25,246 nt of DNA from a virus: IMG/VR virus record IMGVR_UViG_3300025467_000068, positions 1 through 25,246 of that record. One strand, 5' to 3'. Shown piece after piece: positions 6,545-15,013 of this stretch (position 1 is the stretch's first letter; every line of letters begins with the position of its first letter). The notes beneath the pieces were generated by a model. It saw nothing but the letters and a program-made list of their open reading frames with translations. It was not told the origin of the DNA and searched no databases. Position numbers and translations under genes: made by a program.

Positions 6545-8123
6545 ATTAACCACCGCTGATGATGATGATCAGGACGGCACACAAAGAATTTATACAGGAG
6601 AAGATTTTAATCTTGTTGCAAAGTCTGAAGAAACATTTGACGACCCATTCAATGTAAGCTGGGAAGAAATTAAAAAATCAGAAGGCCTAAATGATAATTT
6701 TAGACGCAGAGCTAACAGACTTGAAAAGTCCTTTACTGGAGTAAAAGATGCAAAATCTAAAAAATTAGATCCGCTTGATTTAACAGGCTATTCATTATTT
6801 CAAATTGTTCAACCTCCATACAACGTCTTATATCTTGCACAATTATATGATGTTTCTCCATATCATCACTCTGCTGTAAATGCTAAAGCAGCAAACGTTG
6901 TAGGTTTAGGATACAAGTTTGAAGAAACTTGGGCAACAAAGGAAAAAGTTGAATCAGCAATGTCTGATCCTAAAAAGCTTGATAAGCTTCGTACAAAGCT
7001 TGAAAAATCAAAAGAAGATTTAAGAGGATATCTTGAGTCAATGAACTCAGACGATTCTTTTATTGAAAATATGAAAAAAGTATTTATTGATTTAGAATCA
7101 ACAGGAAACGGCTACCTAGAAGTTGGTAGAACCGCAACTGGAAAGATCGGATACCTAGGACACATACCTGCAACAACTATGAGAATACGTCGTCACCGTG
7201 ACGGTTTTGTTCAAGTTGTTTATAACCGATACACCTTCTTTAGAAATTTTGGAGATACTGAGACCCCAGATCAGATCGGAACTGACCCACAACCAAACGA
7301 AGTAATTCATTTCAAGGTATTCTCACCATCAAATACATACTATGGAATACCAGATATTCTTTCTGCCAAAAACGCACTTGCGGGTGACGAATTTGCACAA
7401 AGATTTAACTTAGACTATTTTGAAAATAAAGCTGTACCACGTTATATAATTACCGTAAAGGGAGCAAAACTTACTGCTGATGCAGAACGCAAATTGCTTG
7501 AGTTCTTCCAGACTGGTCTTCGTGGTCGCAATCATAGAACTTTATATATTCCTCTTCCATCAGATGGAGAAAACTCTCGTGTTGAATTCAACATGGAGCC
7601 AATTGAAGCGGGAATTCAAGATTCTTCATTCAAGAATTATGCTGTAGAAAATAGAGATCGCATTCTCCTTGCACATCGTGTTCCAGTATCTAAGCTCGGA
7701 ATGCCAGCAAACGTGTCATTGGCAAATGCTAAAGATGCAGATAAAACATTTAAAGAGCAGGTATGTCGTCCACGACAAGAAGAACTTGAGTATAAGATTA
7801 ACAAGATTATCAGTGAAATAACTGATGCTTTTGTTCTTAGATTTAATGAGCTTGCACTTACAGATGAGGAAACACAATCAAGAATTGATGATCGTTACCT
7901 TAAGGATCAAGTTATTCTTCCTAACGAAGTTCGTGCACGTAAGGGACTTCCTCCTATTGCCACAGGAGATACAGTTCTTGTGTTAAATCCAAAAGATGCT
8001 GGTGATGCAAAATCAGACGCTAGTGGAAATAAGACACGTGATCAAAATAGAACATTGAATGCGCCAGATAAAATGGGTACAGCTCGTAATGCAAAAGGCG
8101 AAGGTCCCCAAGAAGGTAACTAA
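6537..8123 (+). CDS. Phage portal protein
   Basis: The 528-residue portal forms the dodecameric ring at the capsid vertex through which DNA is packaged and ejected. Translation starts at TTG 6537, seven nt after AAGGAG at 6524-6529. The N-terminal part has a typical portal segment, PPYNVLYLAQLYDVSPYHHS at about 93-112. The central part carries SPSNTYYGIPDILSA and FNLDYFENKAVPRYI, which resemble PBSX-type portals. A helical stretch follows, then a disordered Gly/Asn/Lys-rich tail after about residue 490. Length is normal for the family. It leads the head module. Confidence 0.93.
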   Translation: MARLTTADDDDQDGTQRIYTGEDFNLVAKSEETFDDPFNVSWEEIKKSEGLNDNFRRRANRLEKSFTGVKDAKSKKLDPLDLTGYSLFQIVQPPYNVLYLAQLYDVSPYHHSAVNAKAANVVGLGYKFEETWATKEKVESAMSDPKKLDKLRTKLEKSKEDLRGYLESMNSDDSFIENMKKVFIDLESTGNGYLEVGRTATGKIGYLGHIPATTMRIRRHRDGFVQVVYNRYTFFRNFGDTETPDQIGTDPQPNEVIHFKVFSPSNTYYGIPDILSAKNALAGDEFAQRFNLDYFENKAVPRYIITVKGAKLTADAERKLLEFFQTGLRGRNHRTLYIPLPSDGENSRVEFNMEPIEAGIQDSSFKNYAVENRDRILLAHRVPVSKLGMPANVSLANAKDADKTFKEQVCRPRQEELEYKINKIISEITDAFVLRFNELALTDEETQSRIDDRYLKDQVILPNEVRARKGLPPIATGDTVLVLNPKDAGDAKSDASGNKTRDQNRTLNAPDKMGTARNAKGEGPQEGN

Positions 8124-8125
8124 TA

Positions 8126-8974
8126 ATGGCTACAGCAATAGATGTATTAAATATTGCTAGAAGTCAAATTGGTTTCTATGAAGGTGCTAATAATGAAAAT
8201 CCATACGGTGATTGGTATGGTATAAAAAATGCTCCTTATTGTGCAATGGGAATTAGCTGGTGCTTTGCGCAAGTTGGTTTATCACATTTAATTGCTGCAC
8301 AAACTCCAAAAGGATTTTCTTTTAATCCTGCAGCACTCCATTGGTTTCAAATGCAAGGCCTTATTGTTAATAAGATGCAGATGCAACCAGGGGATTTGGT
8401 AATGTATGACTGGAATGGGGACGGGGTAGCAGATCACGTAGAACTATGTGAAAATGCAAGTCCTGGAGGATTTACCACAATTGCATTTAATACAGGTAAT
8501 CCAAATGATCCTACAAAAGAAGGATGCTTTAGAGTTCATAGAAATTATCTTTTTGTGATTGCAGTAATAAGACCAAAATACCCAGTGCCAATTCAGCCAG
8601 CAGTATCTAAAATAACTACAAAGAAAGCAACAGCAGGTGTTGCAGCAACTGCAACTGCAATAACTGGAGGCATGTTAGCGACACATCCAGGAACAACAAA
8701 TTCTGGATCTTTATCTAAATCTACAACAGTTTTTGTTGCTCCACCATTTCCCACATCTCAAGCTTCCTTTGCTATTAGCCAAACAAACGATGCAGTTTGG
8801 ACTGTTCAAAAAGCTTTAGAAAAAGCGGGACTTTTACCAAAAGCCTACGATACTGGAACAATGAATAAACAAACCATAACAGGTTTAAGTCAATATGAAA
8901 AAGCATTGGGTATAACGGTTGCAAATAATACAATTCCACAAATAGTTTATGACAACCTTAAAGGAACATTATGA
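8126..8974 (+). CDS. Endolysin with CHAP and peptidoglycan-binding domains
   Basis: This 282-residue protein has an N-terminal CHAP amidase/endopeptidase domain (about 1-150). The nucleophile is probably Cys39 in the APYCAMGISWCF motif, and the general base His104 in NGDGVADHVEL. An Ala/Thr-rich linker (about 160-215) contains a mildly hydrophobic AATATAITGG segment. The C-terminal 60 residues, with WTVQKALEKAGLLPKAYDTG and a following QYEKALGI segment, resemble a PG_binding_1 domain. It would cleave cell-wall peptide cross-links at lysis. There is no signal peptide, so a holin is expected; the next gene overlaps by 4 bp and is hydrophobic. A role as a virion-associated lysin is also possible because it sits between head genes. 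Confidence 0.87.
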   Translation: MATAIDVLNIARSQIGFYEGANNENPYGDWYGIKNAPYCAMGISWCFAQVGLSHLIAAQTPKGFSFNPAALHWFQMQGLIVNKMQMQPGDLVMYDWNGDGVADHVELCENASPGGFTTIAFNTGNPNDPTKEGCFRVHRNYLFVIAVIRPKYPVPIQPAVSKITTKKATAGVAATATAITGGMLATHPGTTNSGSLSKSTTVFVAPPFPTSQASFAISQTNDAVWTVQKALEKAGLLPKAYDTGTMNKQTITGLSQYEKALGITVANNTIPQIVYDNLKGTL

Positions 8975-9321
8975 GGCTAAAACATCATTTTAAGTTCACA
9001 GTTGGAGACGCAAAACAACTCAGTATAGCCTTTACTGGAGCAATTTCAGCTTGGGCAGCAACAGGCTTTCAGCGTGATATAGCCCATTTAGCATATCCGA
9101 TAATTGGCTTTGTTACGGGTGGGCTAGTATCTCATAATTCAACTAATGACCCTGGTGTATTGCCTCCATCGCACATAGAAACGCCGTATGCCAATAACAT
9201 AAATGATAATTCTAAATCAGTTCCAGATCCAATTTTATCGGGAGAAACCTACAAGCCAGAAGGTGCCGATATTAAAAAGGTCATAAAAATCAATTCAAAT
9301 ATAATAAAAAATATCCCCTAA
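8971..9321 (+). CDS. Possible holin (small membrane protein)
   Basis: This 116-residue protein overlaps the endolysin by ATGA. Two hydrophobic stretches, IAFTGAISAWAATGF at about 20-34 and AHLAYPIIGFVTGGLVS at about 38-54, could form two membrane helices or a hairpin. The N-terminus is basic (MRLKHHFKF) and the last 60 residues are hydrophilic. Position and topology fit a holin, but holins are poorly conserved and no family is recognised; another membrane-anchored lysis helper is possible. Confidence 0.5.
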   Translation: MRLKHHFKFTVGDAKQLSIAFTGAISAWAATGFQRDIAHLAYPIIGFVTGGLVSHNSTNDPGVLPPSHIETPYANNINDNSKSVPDPILSGETYKPEGADIKKVIKINSNIIKNIP

Positions 9322-9344
9322 AATTATGACTTATTTATAAAACT

Positions 9345-9353
9345 TGCTATTAT
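9345..9353 (+). promoter_or_regulatory. Promoter P5 (extended -10) for protease/scaffold
   Basis: TGC-TATTAT lies 10 bp before ATG 9364, with ATGACT (4 of 6 to TTGACA) at 9326-9331 and a 16-bp spacer. The leader would be only a few nt with no ribosome binding site, so this start is also nearly leaderless. Confidence 0.5.
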
Positions 9354-9363
9354 TTATTTACAT

Positions 9364-10728
9364 ATGGACATTCAAAAAACGTACTGGACAAACAGCGAAA
9401 ATTCAATGGCCCTCCACTTTCCTATTACAAAGGTTAACAAGGAGAAGAGAACCGTTTCTGGTTTTGCCACATTAGACAATTTAGATCGTCACGGAGACAT
9501 AGTAACAGCAGAAGCAAGTAAAAAAGCTTTTGATAATTTTAGAGGAAACATTCGTGAAATGCATGGATCCTCAGCAGTTGGCAAGATGGTCAACTTTAAA
9601 GAAGATAATTTTTTTGATCCATCAACACAAAAGAAATATTCTGGTATTTATGTAACAGCATACATATCAAAAGGCGCACAAGATGCTTGGGAAAAATGTT
9701 TGGATGGAACTTATTCAGGTTTTTCTATTGGCGGAAATATTGTAGATGCAAAGATGGAGAAATCAGATGATGGAACAGAGTCTCACAGAGTTATTCATAA
9801 TTTTGATTTGCACGAACTTAGCATTGTTGATTCACCAGCAAATCAACTATCTAATTTCTTTTCTATTCAAAAAATGGCAGAAGGCATAATTACAGAAAAT
9901 GTATTTTGGTGTTCAACAGATGAAGTTGCATCAACATCAACAGCAACAACAAAAAGCTGTGTTGTTTGTGATACAAACATGACAAATATTGGTTGGGTAG
10001 AACAATCTGATACTGAAAAATTTGAAGCAATTGAAAAAGTAATTGACTCTTATTTTACAAAAGATGATGCTCCAACATCAGCACACGAAGCAACGGAGTC
10101 AGCAGCTCCAGGTTTGGCAGGTAATATAAATGTAGTTGACTCAACAGTTGCAACACTTATGTATCCTGATCAAAATGAAAAAAACAAGGTAACTAAGAGT
10201 GATGATATTTCACTCGCTGAAGGGGGTAACACAATGGCAGAAGATACAAATGCTACAATTGAAAAGTCAATTGATGCAGAAGCTCCCGCCGAAGAAGTTG
10301 CGGTAATTGAAGAGGTAGCAGTAGCTGCTGAAGAGTCAATTGAAAAAGCCGTTTCTATTTCAGAAGTTGAAAATGCTTTTGATTTTGAGAAGATGGTTTC
10401 TGACCTAAAAACCTTCTTTGGTGAGTCTTTAACAAAGAACTACTCAGATAGTTCTGCAGCTGTAGAAGCTACTAACAAGATGTTTGAGGAAACATCTGCT
10501 AATTTAGCTAAGCAGATTGCCGATTTGGGCGAAAAATATGAAGCCCTAAATAAGTCAGTTACGGATATGTATGGAAAAATTGAATATGTAAATCATCAAT
10601 TAACCAACTTTGAATCCGCATCTGCAGTTAAGAAGTCCAGTGACCTAAATGGATCATTGGAGACAAATAAAAAAATAAATAAAAGTGTATGGCAAGGAGC
10701 CTTCCTCAAGGTTAATAGCTTAAACTAA
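9364..10728 (+). CDS. Prohead protease fused to scaffold domain
   Basis: The first 170 residues of this 454-residue protein are a HK97-type prohead serine protease. The VSGFATLDNLDRHGDIV segment opens the fold; His67 in EMHGS and Ser121 in YSGFSIGG are the likely catalytic pair, and HELSIVDSPAN at about 150-160 is the usual closing motif. A linker with Cys183 and a CxxC pair (Cys199, Cys202) follows. After an acidic Glu/Ala-rich stretch comes a helical region (about 330-430) with heptad-like character, as expected for a scaffold. During assembly the scaffold would template the prohead and the protease would then digest it. It lies directly before the major capsid gene. Confidence 0.92.
   Translation: MDIQKTYWTNSENSMALHFPITKVNKEKRTVSGFATLDNLDRHGDIVTAEASKKAFDNFRGNIREMHGSSAVGKMVNFKEDNFFDPSTQKKYSGIYVTAYISKGAQDAWEKCLDGTYSGFSIGGNIVDAKMEKSDDGTESHRVIHNFDLHELSIVDSPANQLSNFFSIQKMAEGIITENVFWCSTDEVASTSTATTKSCVVCDTNMTNIGWVEQSDTEKFEAIEKVIDSYFTKDDAPTSAHEATESAAPGLAGNINVVDSTVATLMYPDQNEKNKVTKSDDISLAEGGNTMAEDTNATIEKSIDAEAPAEEVAVIEEVAVAAEESIEKAVSISEVENAFDFEKMVSDLKTFFGESLTKNYSDSSAAVEATNKMFEETSANLAKQIADLGEKYEALNKSVTDMYGKIEYVNHQLTNFESASAVKKSSDLNGSLETNKKINKSVWQGAFLKVNSLN
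10234..10728 (+). CDS. Predicted internal start producing free scaffold protein
   Basis: ATG 10234, in the same frame as the protease gene (Met291), is preceded by AGGGGGT at 10220-10226 with a 7-nt gap, a better ribosome binding site than that of the full-length start. The 164-residue product would contain only the acidic and coiled-coil scaffold part. Nested protease/scaffold genes are established in lambda (C and Nu3). The initiation itself is inferred from the sequence. Confidence 0.65.
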   Translation: MAEDTNATIEKSIDAEAPAEEVAVIEEVAVAAEESIEKAVSISEVENAFDFEKMVSDLKTFFGESLTKNYSDSSAAVEATNKMFEETSANLAKQIADLGEKYEALNKSVTDMYGKIEYVNHQLTNFESASAVKKSSDLNGSLETNKKINKSVWQGAFLKVNSLN

Positions 10729-10738
10729 ATCTACAAAA

Positions 10739-10759
10739 AAAATAAGGTGGTGAAATAAA
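10739..10759 (+). promoter_or_regulatory. Strong ribosome binding leader of the major capsid gene
   Basis: The leader contains AAGGTGGTGAAATAAA, which pairs well with the 3' end of 16S rRNA (one mismatch to AAGGAGGTGA), 12 nt before ATG 10763. The same 21 bp occurs before the major tail gene at 15084-15104. Confidence 0.75.
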
Positions 10760-10762
10760 TAA

Positions 10763-11884
10763 ATGAGTAATGAACTTTTACAAAAAGTAATTGACACAAC
10801 AAATCTAGGTTCTTCAGCAGTTAATGCTTCTGGAGATTCTTCAAATCTCAGCGGTGATGGTCTCCTCTATCCAGATCAGGCTAACCGTTTCCTAGATTAC
10901 ATGTGGGATGCTACGATTCTTGCTAAGGCAGCTCGTACTATCCGTATGCGTTCTAACACAACCGAGATTGATCGTGTTGCAGTTGGACAGCGCATCATGA
11001 CAGTTGCACAAGAAGATAATCCTCGTGATTATGTTCAGGGTTATACCAATGCTGCAGCTACATTTAATAAGATCTCGCTTACAACTCGTAAGCTTCGTCT
11101 TGATTGGGAACTTTCTTCAGAGTCTCTTGAAGACAATATTGAAGGTCCAGATCTCGAAGATCACATTGCACGTTTGATGGCTACCCAGGCTGGTAACGAC
11201 ATTGAGGATGTTCTAATCAATGGTACAGGATCAGGCTCTGGTCTTATGTCAGCTTTCAAGGGATTCCGTCAACTCGCAGTTGACAACGCTCACGTTGTTG
11301 ATGCACAAGGTAATGGTCTTGACAAAGCAATTTTCAATCTTGCTATCAAGACTCTTCCACGTAAGTACAAGCAACGCCGTAATCAACTTCGCTTCTTCAC
11401 AGGATCGAACTTGGTTCAAGATTATCTATATAATCTAACAGCTGAAACCTCTTCAGGTTTCACACCATTTGATATCGCTTCAGGTATCGTCCGTGGTGAT
11501 GTTGCTGCTAACGATGGTGGCCCAGGCACAGTAACACCATTTGCATTTGGTATTCCAGTTATCAACGTTCCGTTGATGACAGAGACCGTTGCTGGTGACT
11601 ACTCAGGTGCTGCAGGGGATCACGGTGATCTTCACCTCACATTCCCACAGAACTTCATTGTTGGTATCAAGCGTGATGTAACAGTCTATCGTTTGTTCCA
11701 GCCAAAGAAGGATACAATTGAGTACACTCTCTTTATCCGTGTTGGCGCACAAATGGAGAACTACGATGCACACGTTATCGTTAAGAACGTTAAGGTTGCA
11801 GGTTCCGTAGCAGGCTTTGATTTCCAAGGTTCTGTTTCAAACGGTGCAAATGTAACTGGCGGATTAAACGGAAACACATTCTAA
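10763..11884 (+). CDS. Major capsid protein (HK97 fold)
   Basis: This 373-residue protein has the length and position of a major capsid subunit, immediately after the protease/scaffold gene. Features of a HK97-type capsid protein include a Q-E-D region followed by KISLTTRKLRLDWELSSESL around residues 112-131, then an ARLMATQAGNDIEDVLINGTG helix-to-turn segment near 137-157, and a C-terminal RVGAQMENYDAHVIVKNVKV strand. The codon choice (CGT for Arg, AAG and TTC, many C-ending codons) is clearly different from the AT-rich oxygenase genes, as expected for a very highly expressed protein. It has a strong ribosome binding leader; a hairpin follows. Confidence 0.9.
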   Translation: MSNELLQKVIDTTNLGSSAVNASGDSSNLSGDGLLYPDQANRFLDYMWDATILAKAARTIRMRSNTTEIDRVAVGQRIMTVAQEDNPRDYVQGYTNAAATFNKISLTTRKLRLDWELSSESLEDNIEGPDLEDHIARLMATQAGNDIEDVLINGTGSGSGLMSAFKGFRQLAVDNAHVVDAQGNGLDKAIFNLAIKTLPRKYKQRRNQLRFFTGSNLVQDYLYNLTAETSSGFTPFDIASGIVRGDVAANDGGPGTVTPFAFGIPVINVPLMTETVAGDYSGAAGDHGDLHLTFPQNFIVGIKRDVTVYRLFQPKKDTIEYTLFIRVGAQMENYDAHVIVKNVKVAGSVAGFDFQGSVSNGANVTGGLNGNTF

Positions 11885-11900
11885 TTTTAATTAGATGCAA

Positions 11901-11931
11901 GGCGGGGGAATACTATGTATTCCCCTTAGCC
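11901..11931 (+). terminator. Hairpin after the capsid gene
   Basis: GGGGAATAC at 11905-11913 and GTATTCCCC at 11917-11925 form a perfect 9-bp stem with a 3-nt loop, and outer GGC/GCC can extend it past a small bulge. It lies 16 bp after the capsid stop. The following bases are AT-rich but not a T-run, so it may be a partial terminator or an mRNA-stabilising 3' end. Confidence 0.65.
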
Positions 11932-11937
11932 ATTTAA

Positions 11938-11946
11938 TGGTATAAT
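11938..11946 (+). promoter_or_regulatory. Promoter P6 (extended -10) for the connector genes
   Basis: TGG-TATAAT immediately follows the capsid hairpin and lies 22 bp before ATG 11969. It would re-initiate transcription of the neck genes at a lower level than the capsid gene. Confidence 0.6.
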
Positions 11947-11968
11947 TAACAATGACGAAAGGAAATAT

Positions 11969-12367
11969 ATGTCATTTACAGAACTAAAGTTGCCAGAATT
12001 AAAAAAGATTGCAGACTCATTTGGTGTTGATATTTCAGATATAAAAACCAAAAATGAGGTTGTTTCACGTCTTGCTGAAGAAGGAATCACATGGCAGATG
12101 TATGATAAGTTTAATAATGCCGAAAAAGAAGAAGTTAAAGTACCAGCAATAGAACAAAAGAAGCGGTCAGCAACTTCAGCAAACAAATCTAATTCTGTTT
12201 TAGTAAAAATGGAAAGAACAAATCATTCATATCAAGTGGGGGGATATACTTTTACGGATCAACACCCATTTGTAGCTATGCCAGAAGAGAATGCACAACA
12301 AATTTTTGATAGACAGACTGGCTTCAGATTAGCAACGCCTAGAGAAGCCCAGGAGTTTTACAGCTAA
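11969..12367 (+). CDS. Small head-region protein with Rho-N/SAP-like N-terminus
   Basis: This 132-residue protein begins with a helix-turn-helix segment, LKLPELKKIADSFGVDI then a helix near residues 28-38, that resembles Rho-N, HeH or SAP mini-domains. These small helical modules bind nucleic acid or proteins and often occur in genes just after the capsid gene. A Lys/Ser-rich linker follows, then a second part with a YTFTDQHPFVAM segment. GAAAGGA precedes the ATG. A head-tail joining or DNA-vertex role is inferred from position. Confidence 0.7.
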   Translation: MSFTELKLPELKKIADSFGVDISDIKTKNEVVSRLAEEGITWQMYDKFNNAEKEEVKVPAIEQKKRSATSANKSNSVLVKMERTNHSYQVGGYTFTDQHPFVAMPEENAQQIFDRQTGFRLATPREAQEFYS

Positions 12368-12395
12368 AAAATAAATAAAAAGGGGGGTAATCTGA

Positions 12396-13346
12396 ATGCA
12401 GAATATCCAGGTAGGAAGTCAAGAGAAAGTATACATTTACGTATATAGTGATGGAGTGCTTACTCAAGCAGATCACCCCCCAACTTTATCAATTTATGAT
12501 GCAGATAATGATGCATTACCAATATCAGGATTTAATTCGTCAAACGTTATTGATGAGCCAGAACCTGGTAAGTATGGGTTTTTATTAACGCAACTGGTTA
12601 CAAACACAGTTCGTGTTTTAGAGTTAAGATGGACATATGTAATAAATGGTCTTTCAGTAACTCAAACAGATTTTTATCAAATTCAACCAGTTTATTCGAC
12701 TATTAGCGAGATAATAGATTTTTTAAACTATGGGGCTACTCCATCAGATATAAATTATCATCCAATATCTGAGATACAAAATGCAGAAAAATTAGCAAGA
12801 ACAATTATTGACGGATATACTGGTCTTAAATTTTATTTAAGAAATGATTCTCAAGAGATGTTTGCAAATGGATCTGATGCACTTCAACTTGTTGAAAGAA
12901 TGACAAGTGTTGATAAGATGTATGAAGATGACATTCTTGTTATTGATAATACGCAGCAACCAGCTTATAATCAATTTGGGTACAATATTGAATTAACGCA
13001 AACTGGATACGTTGCAAGATTAATAGATCCAGGGTGGGACATTAGATACGATAACGAAGTTGATGCAAACGTTCTTTATTATGGAAGATTTAGAGACGGA
13101 TCTAGGTACAAATTTGTTGGAAATATAGGATATAAATATGTGCCAGAGGATATTAAAATTGCATCTATGCTACTTGTAAACGACATATTGTCTAATGATT
13201 ATAACTGGAGAAATAAATATCTTTCTAAAGTTGATCTCAGCGAAATTTCATTTGAAATGTCAAAAGGAGCATTTAATGGTACGGGTAATATCACTGTGGA
13301 TAACATCCTTGATCAATATCGTAACATTAATATGATGTTGATATAA
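12396..13346 (+). CDS. Head-tail adaptor protein
   Basis: The 316-residue protein has a beta-rich N-terminal half (about 1-100) and a C-terminal half that resembles gp6-type adaptors. The key segments are EIQNAEKLARTIIDGYTGLKF at about 128-148 and VPEDIKIASMLLVNDILSNDYNWRNKYL at about 249-276. In known phages such adaptors bind beneath the portal ring. AAGGGGGG at 12380-12387 is the ribosome binding site. Its stop overlaps the next ATG (TAATG). The extra N-terminal beta domain is longer than in simple gp6 proteins. Confidence 0.65.
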   Translation: MQNIQVGSQEKVYIYVYSDGVLTQADHPPTLSIYDADNDALPISGFNSSNVIDEPEPGKYGFLLTQLVTNTVRVLELRWTYVINGLSVTQTDFYQIQPVYSTISEIIDFLNYGATPSDINYHPISEIQNAEKLARTIIDGYTGLKFYLRNDSQEMFANGSDALQLVERMTSVDKMYEDDILVIDNTQQPAYNQFGYNIELTQTGYVARLIDPGWDIRYDNEVDANVLYYGRFRDGSRYKFVGNIGYKYVPEDIKIASMLLVNDILSNDYNWRNKYLSKVDLSEISFEMSKGAFNGTGNITVDNILDQYRNINMMLI

Positions 13347-13792
13347 TGTTTAATGCATCAATAATGGGTTCTATAATGAACACTAAAGCTGATATATACA
13401 TACAAGAGTACAGTCAAGATCCCAACACTGGTGCTGTGTTAAGAAGTTGGTCTTATGCAAAAACCATAGATTGTAAAATTGAGCCAGTAAAAGTTCATGG
13501 TGCTTCAACACGAACAGATAATAAGGTTTTTAAAAGTGGTTCTGAGGGAGATTATAACGAAAAACTTCAGCTTAAAATTAAATGTAATGAGCTTTTAAGT
13601 AAAAGATGGCGTATAGAAAATATACGCTCAAGCGATAATAAACCAATATTTATTGAAATGGATAGGTTTGGTGATCCAGATACAATATTTGAAGTAACTT
13701 CTTCTCATCCAACACTTGATCCATTTGGAAGAATTGCTTATTATGAAGCTGTGCTTCTAAGAGTTCAGGCACAAAATAATGATATCTCTTAA
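13346..13792 (+). CDS. Head closure (stopper) protein candidate
   Basis: This 148-residue protein has a small beta-barrel pattern: repeated beta strands such as KADIYIQEY near the N-terminus, a KLQLKIKCNELL stretch at about 71-82, and a WRIENIR segment. Size and place between the adaptor and tail terminator fit head-closure proteins of the HK97 gp7/SPP1 gp16 kind. Translation is coupled to both neighbours by overlaps. The assignment rests on order and length more than on motifs. Confidence 0.55.
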   Translation: MFNASIMGSIMNTKADIYIQEYSQDPNTGAVLRSWSYAKTIDCKIEPVKVHGASTRTDNKVFKSGSEGDYNEKLQLKIKCNELLSKRWRIENIRSSDNKPIFIEMDRFGDPDTIFEVTSSHPTLDPFGRIAYYEAVLLRVQAQNNDIS

Positions 13793-14498
13793 CATTGATT
13801 CTAAACAAATAGTGTCAGATCTTGATGGATTTTTAAGCAATGTAAAACAAATTACAAATCCTTCAGTTGTAAGCGAAATTTCAAAAGGAATATTTACTGT
13901 AACTGGTGAAGAGTTTGTTAAATCTGTAGATAGATATGCCAGGATGAATCCTAAAAAAATGCACCACGTTTATGAGTGGGGTAAAGTTGGGGAGCCATCT
14001 GGTAGGTTGTTTGTTCTTGAAAGAAATTCAGTTTTAAATGGCTCATTAATAATTAATGCAAAATTTTTACCTTCTAGAATGCCAGTTCCAATCAATCCAG
14101 AGCTTTTGCAACAAGGAAAAAATGGAAAAATTGTAACAAGAAGAAGTATATTTGCAGATAAAGCAACAGTAATGGAAGAAGGTAGATCTGTATCTTTTAC
14201 TGCAAAAAGAATATTGTCTTTTGTTGGCGATAGCGGATTAGTTTTTGTAAAGCCTGGTACTCAAATAAACATACTACATCCAGGTGGCAAAGGAGTAAAT
14301 GGTGCATTTTCAGAATTTTTATTAGAATGGTATACAAATAATGGATACAGTGCAATGGACAATTCTGGGTTTTTTGAAAAAATATCCAACAACGTTTCTA
14401 TTGCATTAAATCAAAACAATGCTACCATTAATACAGTAAAAAGAGCGGTATCAGATTCAATAATTTCAATGGGTCTAGACCAGGAGGTTATAGTATGA
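13779..14498 (+). CDS. Neck/tail-joining protein candidate
   Basis: This 239-residue protein overlaps the previous gene by 14 bp. Its N-terminal helical part (about 1-50) is followed by a WGKVGEPSGRLFVLE segment and a basic, beta-rich middle with a HPGGKGVNGAF motif near residues 167-177. It lies where HK97 gp10-like neck proteins are found. No specific family is recognised. The stop codon overlaps the next start (ATGA), and the AGGAGG for that gene lies within it. Confidence 0.5.
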   Translation: MISLNIDSKQIVSDLDGFLSNVKQITNPSVVSEISKGIFTVTGEEFVKSVDRYARMNPKKMHHVYEWGKVGEPSGRLFVLERNSVLNGSLIINAKFLPSRMPVPINPELLQQGKNGKIVTRRSIFADKATVMEEGRSVSFTAKRILSFVGDSGLVFVKPGTQINILHPGGKGVNGAFSEFLLEWYTNNGYSAMDNSGFFEKISNNVSIALNQNNATINTVKRAVSDSIISMGLDQEVIV

Positions 14499-15010
14499 CA
14501 GACTATACGTTAGTAGCAGCTTATGATGTAAGAAATGCTATTTGGAGTGAATTGCAGGCAGCGGGACTTTTTGATATAAATGATTATTATCCTGATGGAT
14601 TTCCCGAGCCTTTGATCCCTATTATCCCTGCACAGCAAATACCAGAAATAAATAATTTGCTTCCAGGAAAAGATTTTTTAACCTATGATATAGCTCAAAA
14701 GCGAGCAAATCCGCAATGGTGGATAACATATGAGTCAATTACACTCATGATCGTTTCTAGGGATAATGCTAGAATTATGACCATAAGCAACTTTTTGACA
14801 GATCTGTTCAGAAGATATGATCTATCGGCTAAAGATATTAATCTGCAACTATCTGAAGGAAGCCCCTTCAATTTCCTTACTTTTAATATAGAGTACTCGG
14901 ACCCAGTTCAACCATTTACAGACGAGGGTGGATATATGAGTGGTGTACTAACTATAGGCTATTCGTATACACGTGATATAGCAAACAGCTACACTGGAAG
15001 ATACTCTTAA
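14495..15010 (+). CDS. Tail terminator (completion) protein candidate
   Basis: This 171-residue protein is of the length and location typical of tail terminators, directly before the major tail protein. It starts with a helix (about 9-24), has a QWWITYESITLMIVSRDNARI strand-helix segment at about 73-93, and ends with a beta strand, as in that alpha/beta fold. AGGAGGT upstream is a strong ribosome binding site. Terminators cap the tail tube and connect it to the neck. Confidence 0.6.
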   Translation: MTDYTLVAAYDVRNAIWSELQAAGLFDINDYYPDGFPEPLIPIIPAQQIPEINNLLPGKDFLTYDIAQKRANPQWWITYESITLMIVSRDNARIMTISNFLTDLFRRYDLSAKDINLQLSEGSPFNFLTFNIEYSDPVQPFTDEGGYMSGVLTIGYSYTRDIANSYTGRYS

Positions 15011-15013
15011 AAT

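Noticed and set aside
11220-11438. Alternative frame inside the major capsid gene
   Set aside because: It is wholly contained in a strongly supported gene and shows no ribosome binding site or recognisable motif.
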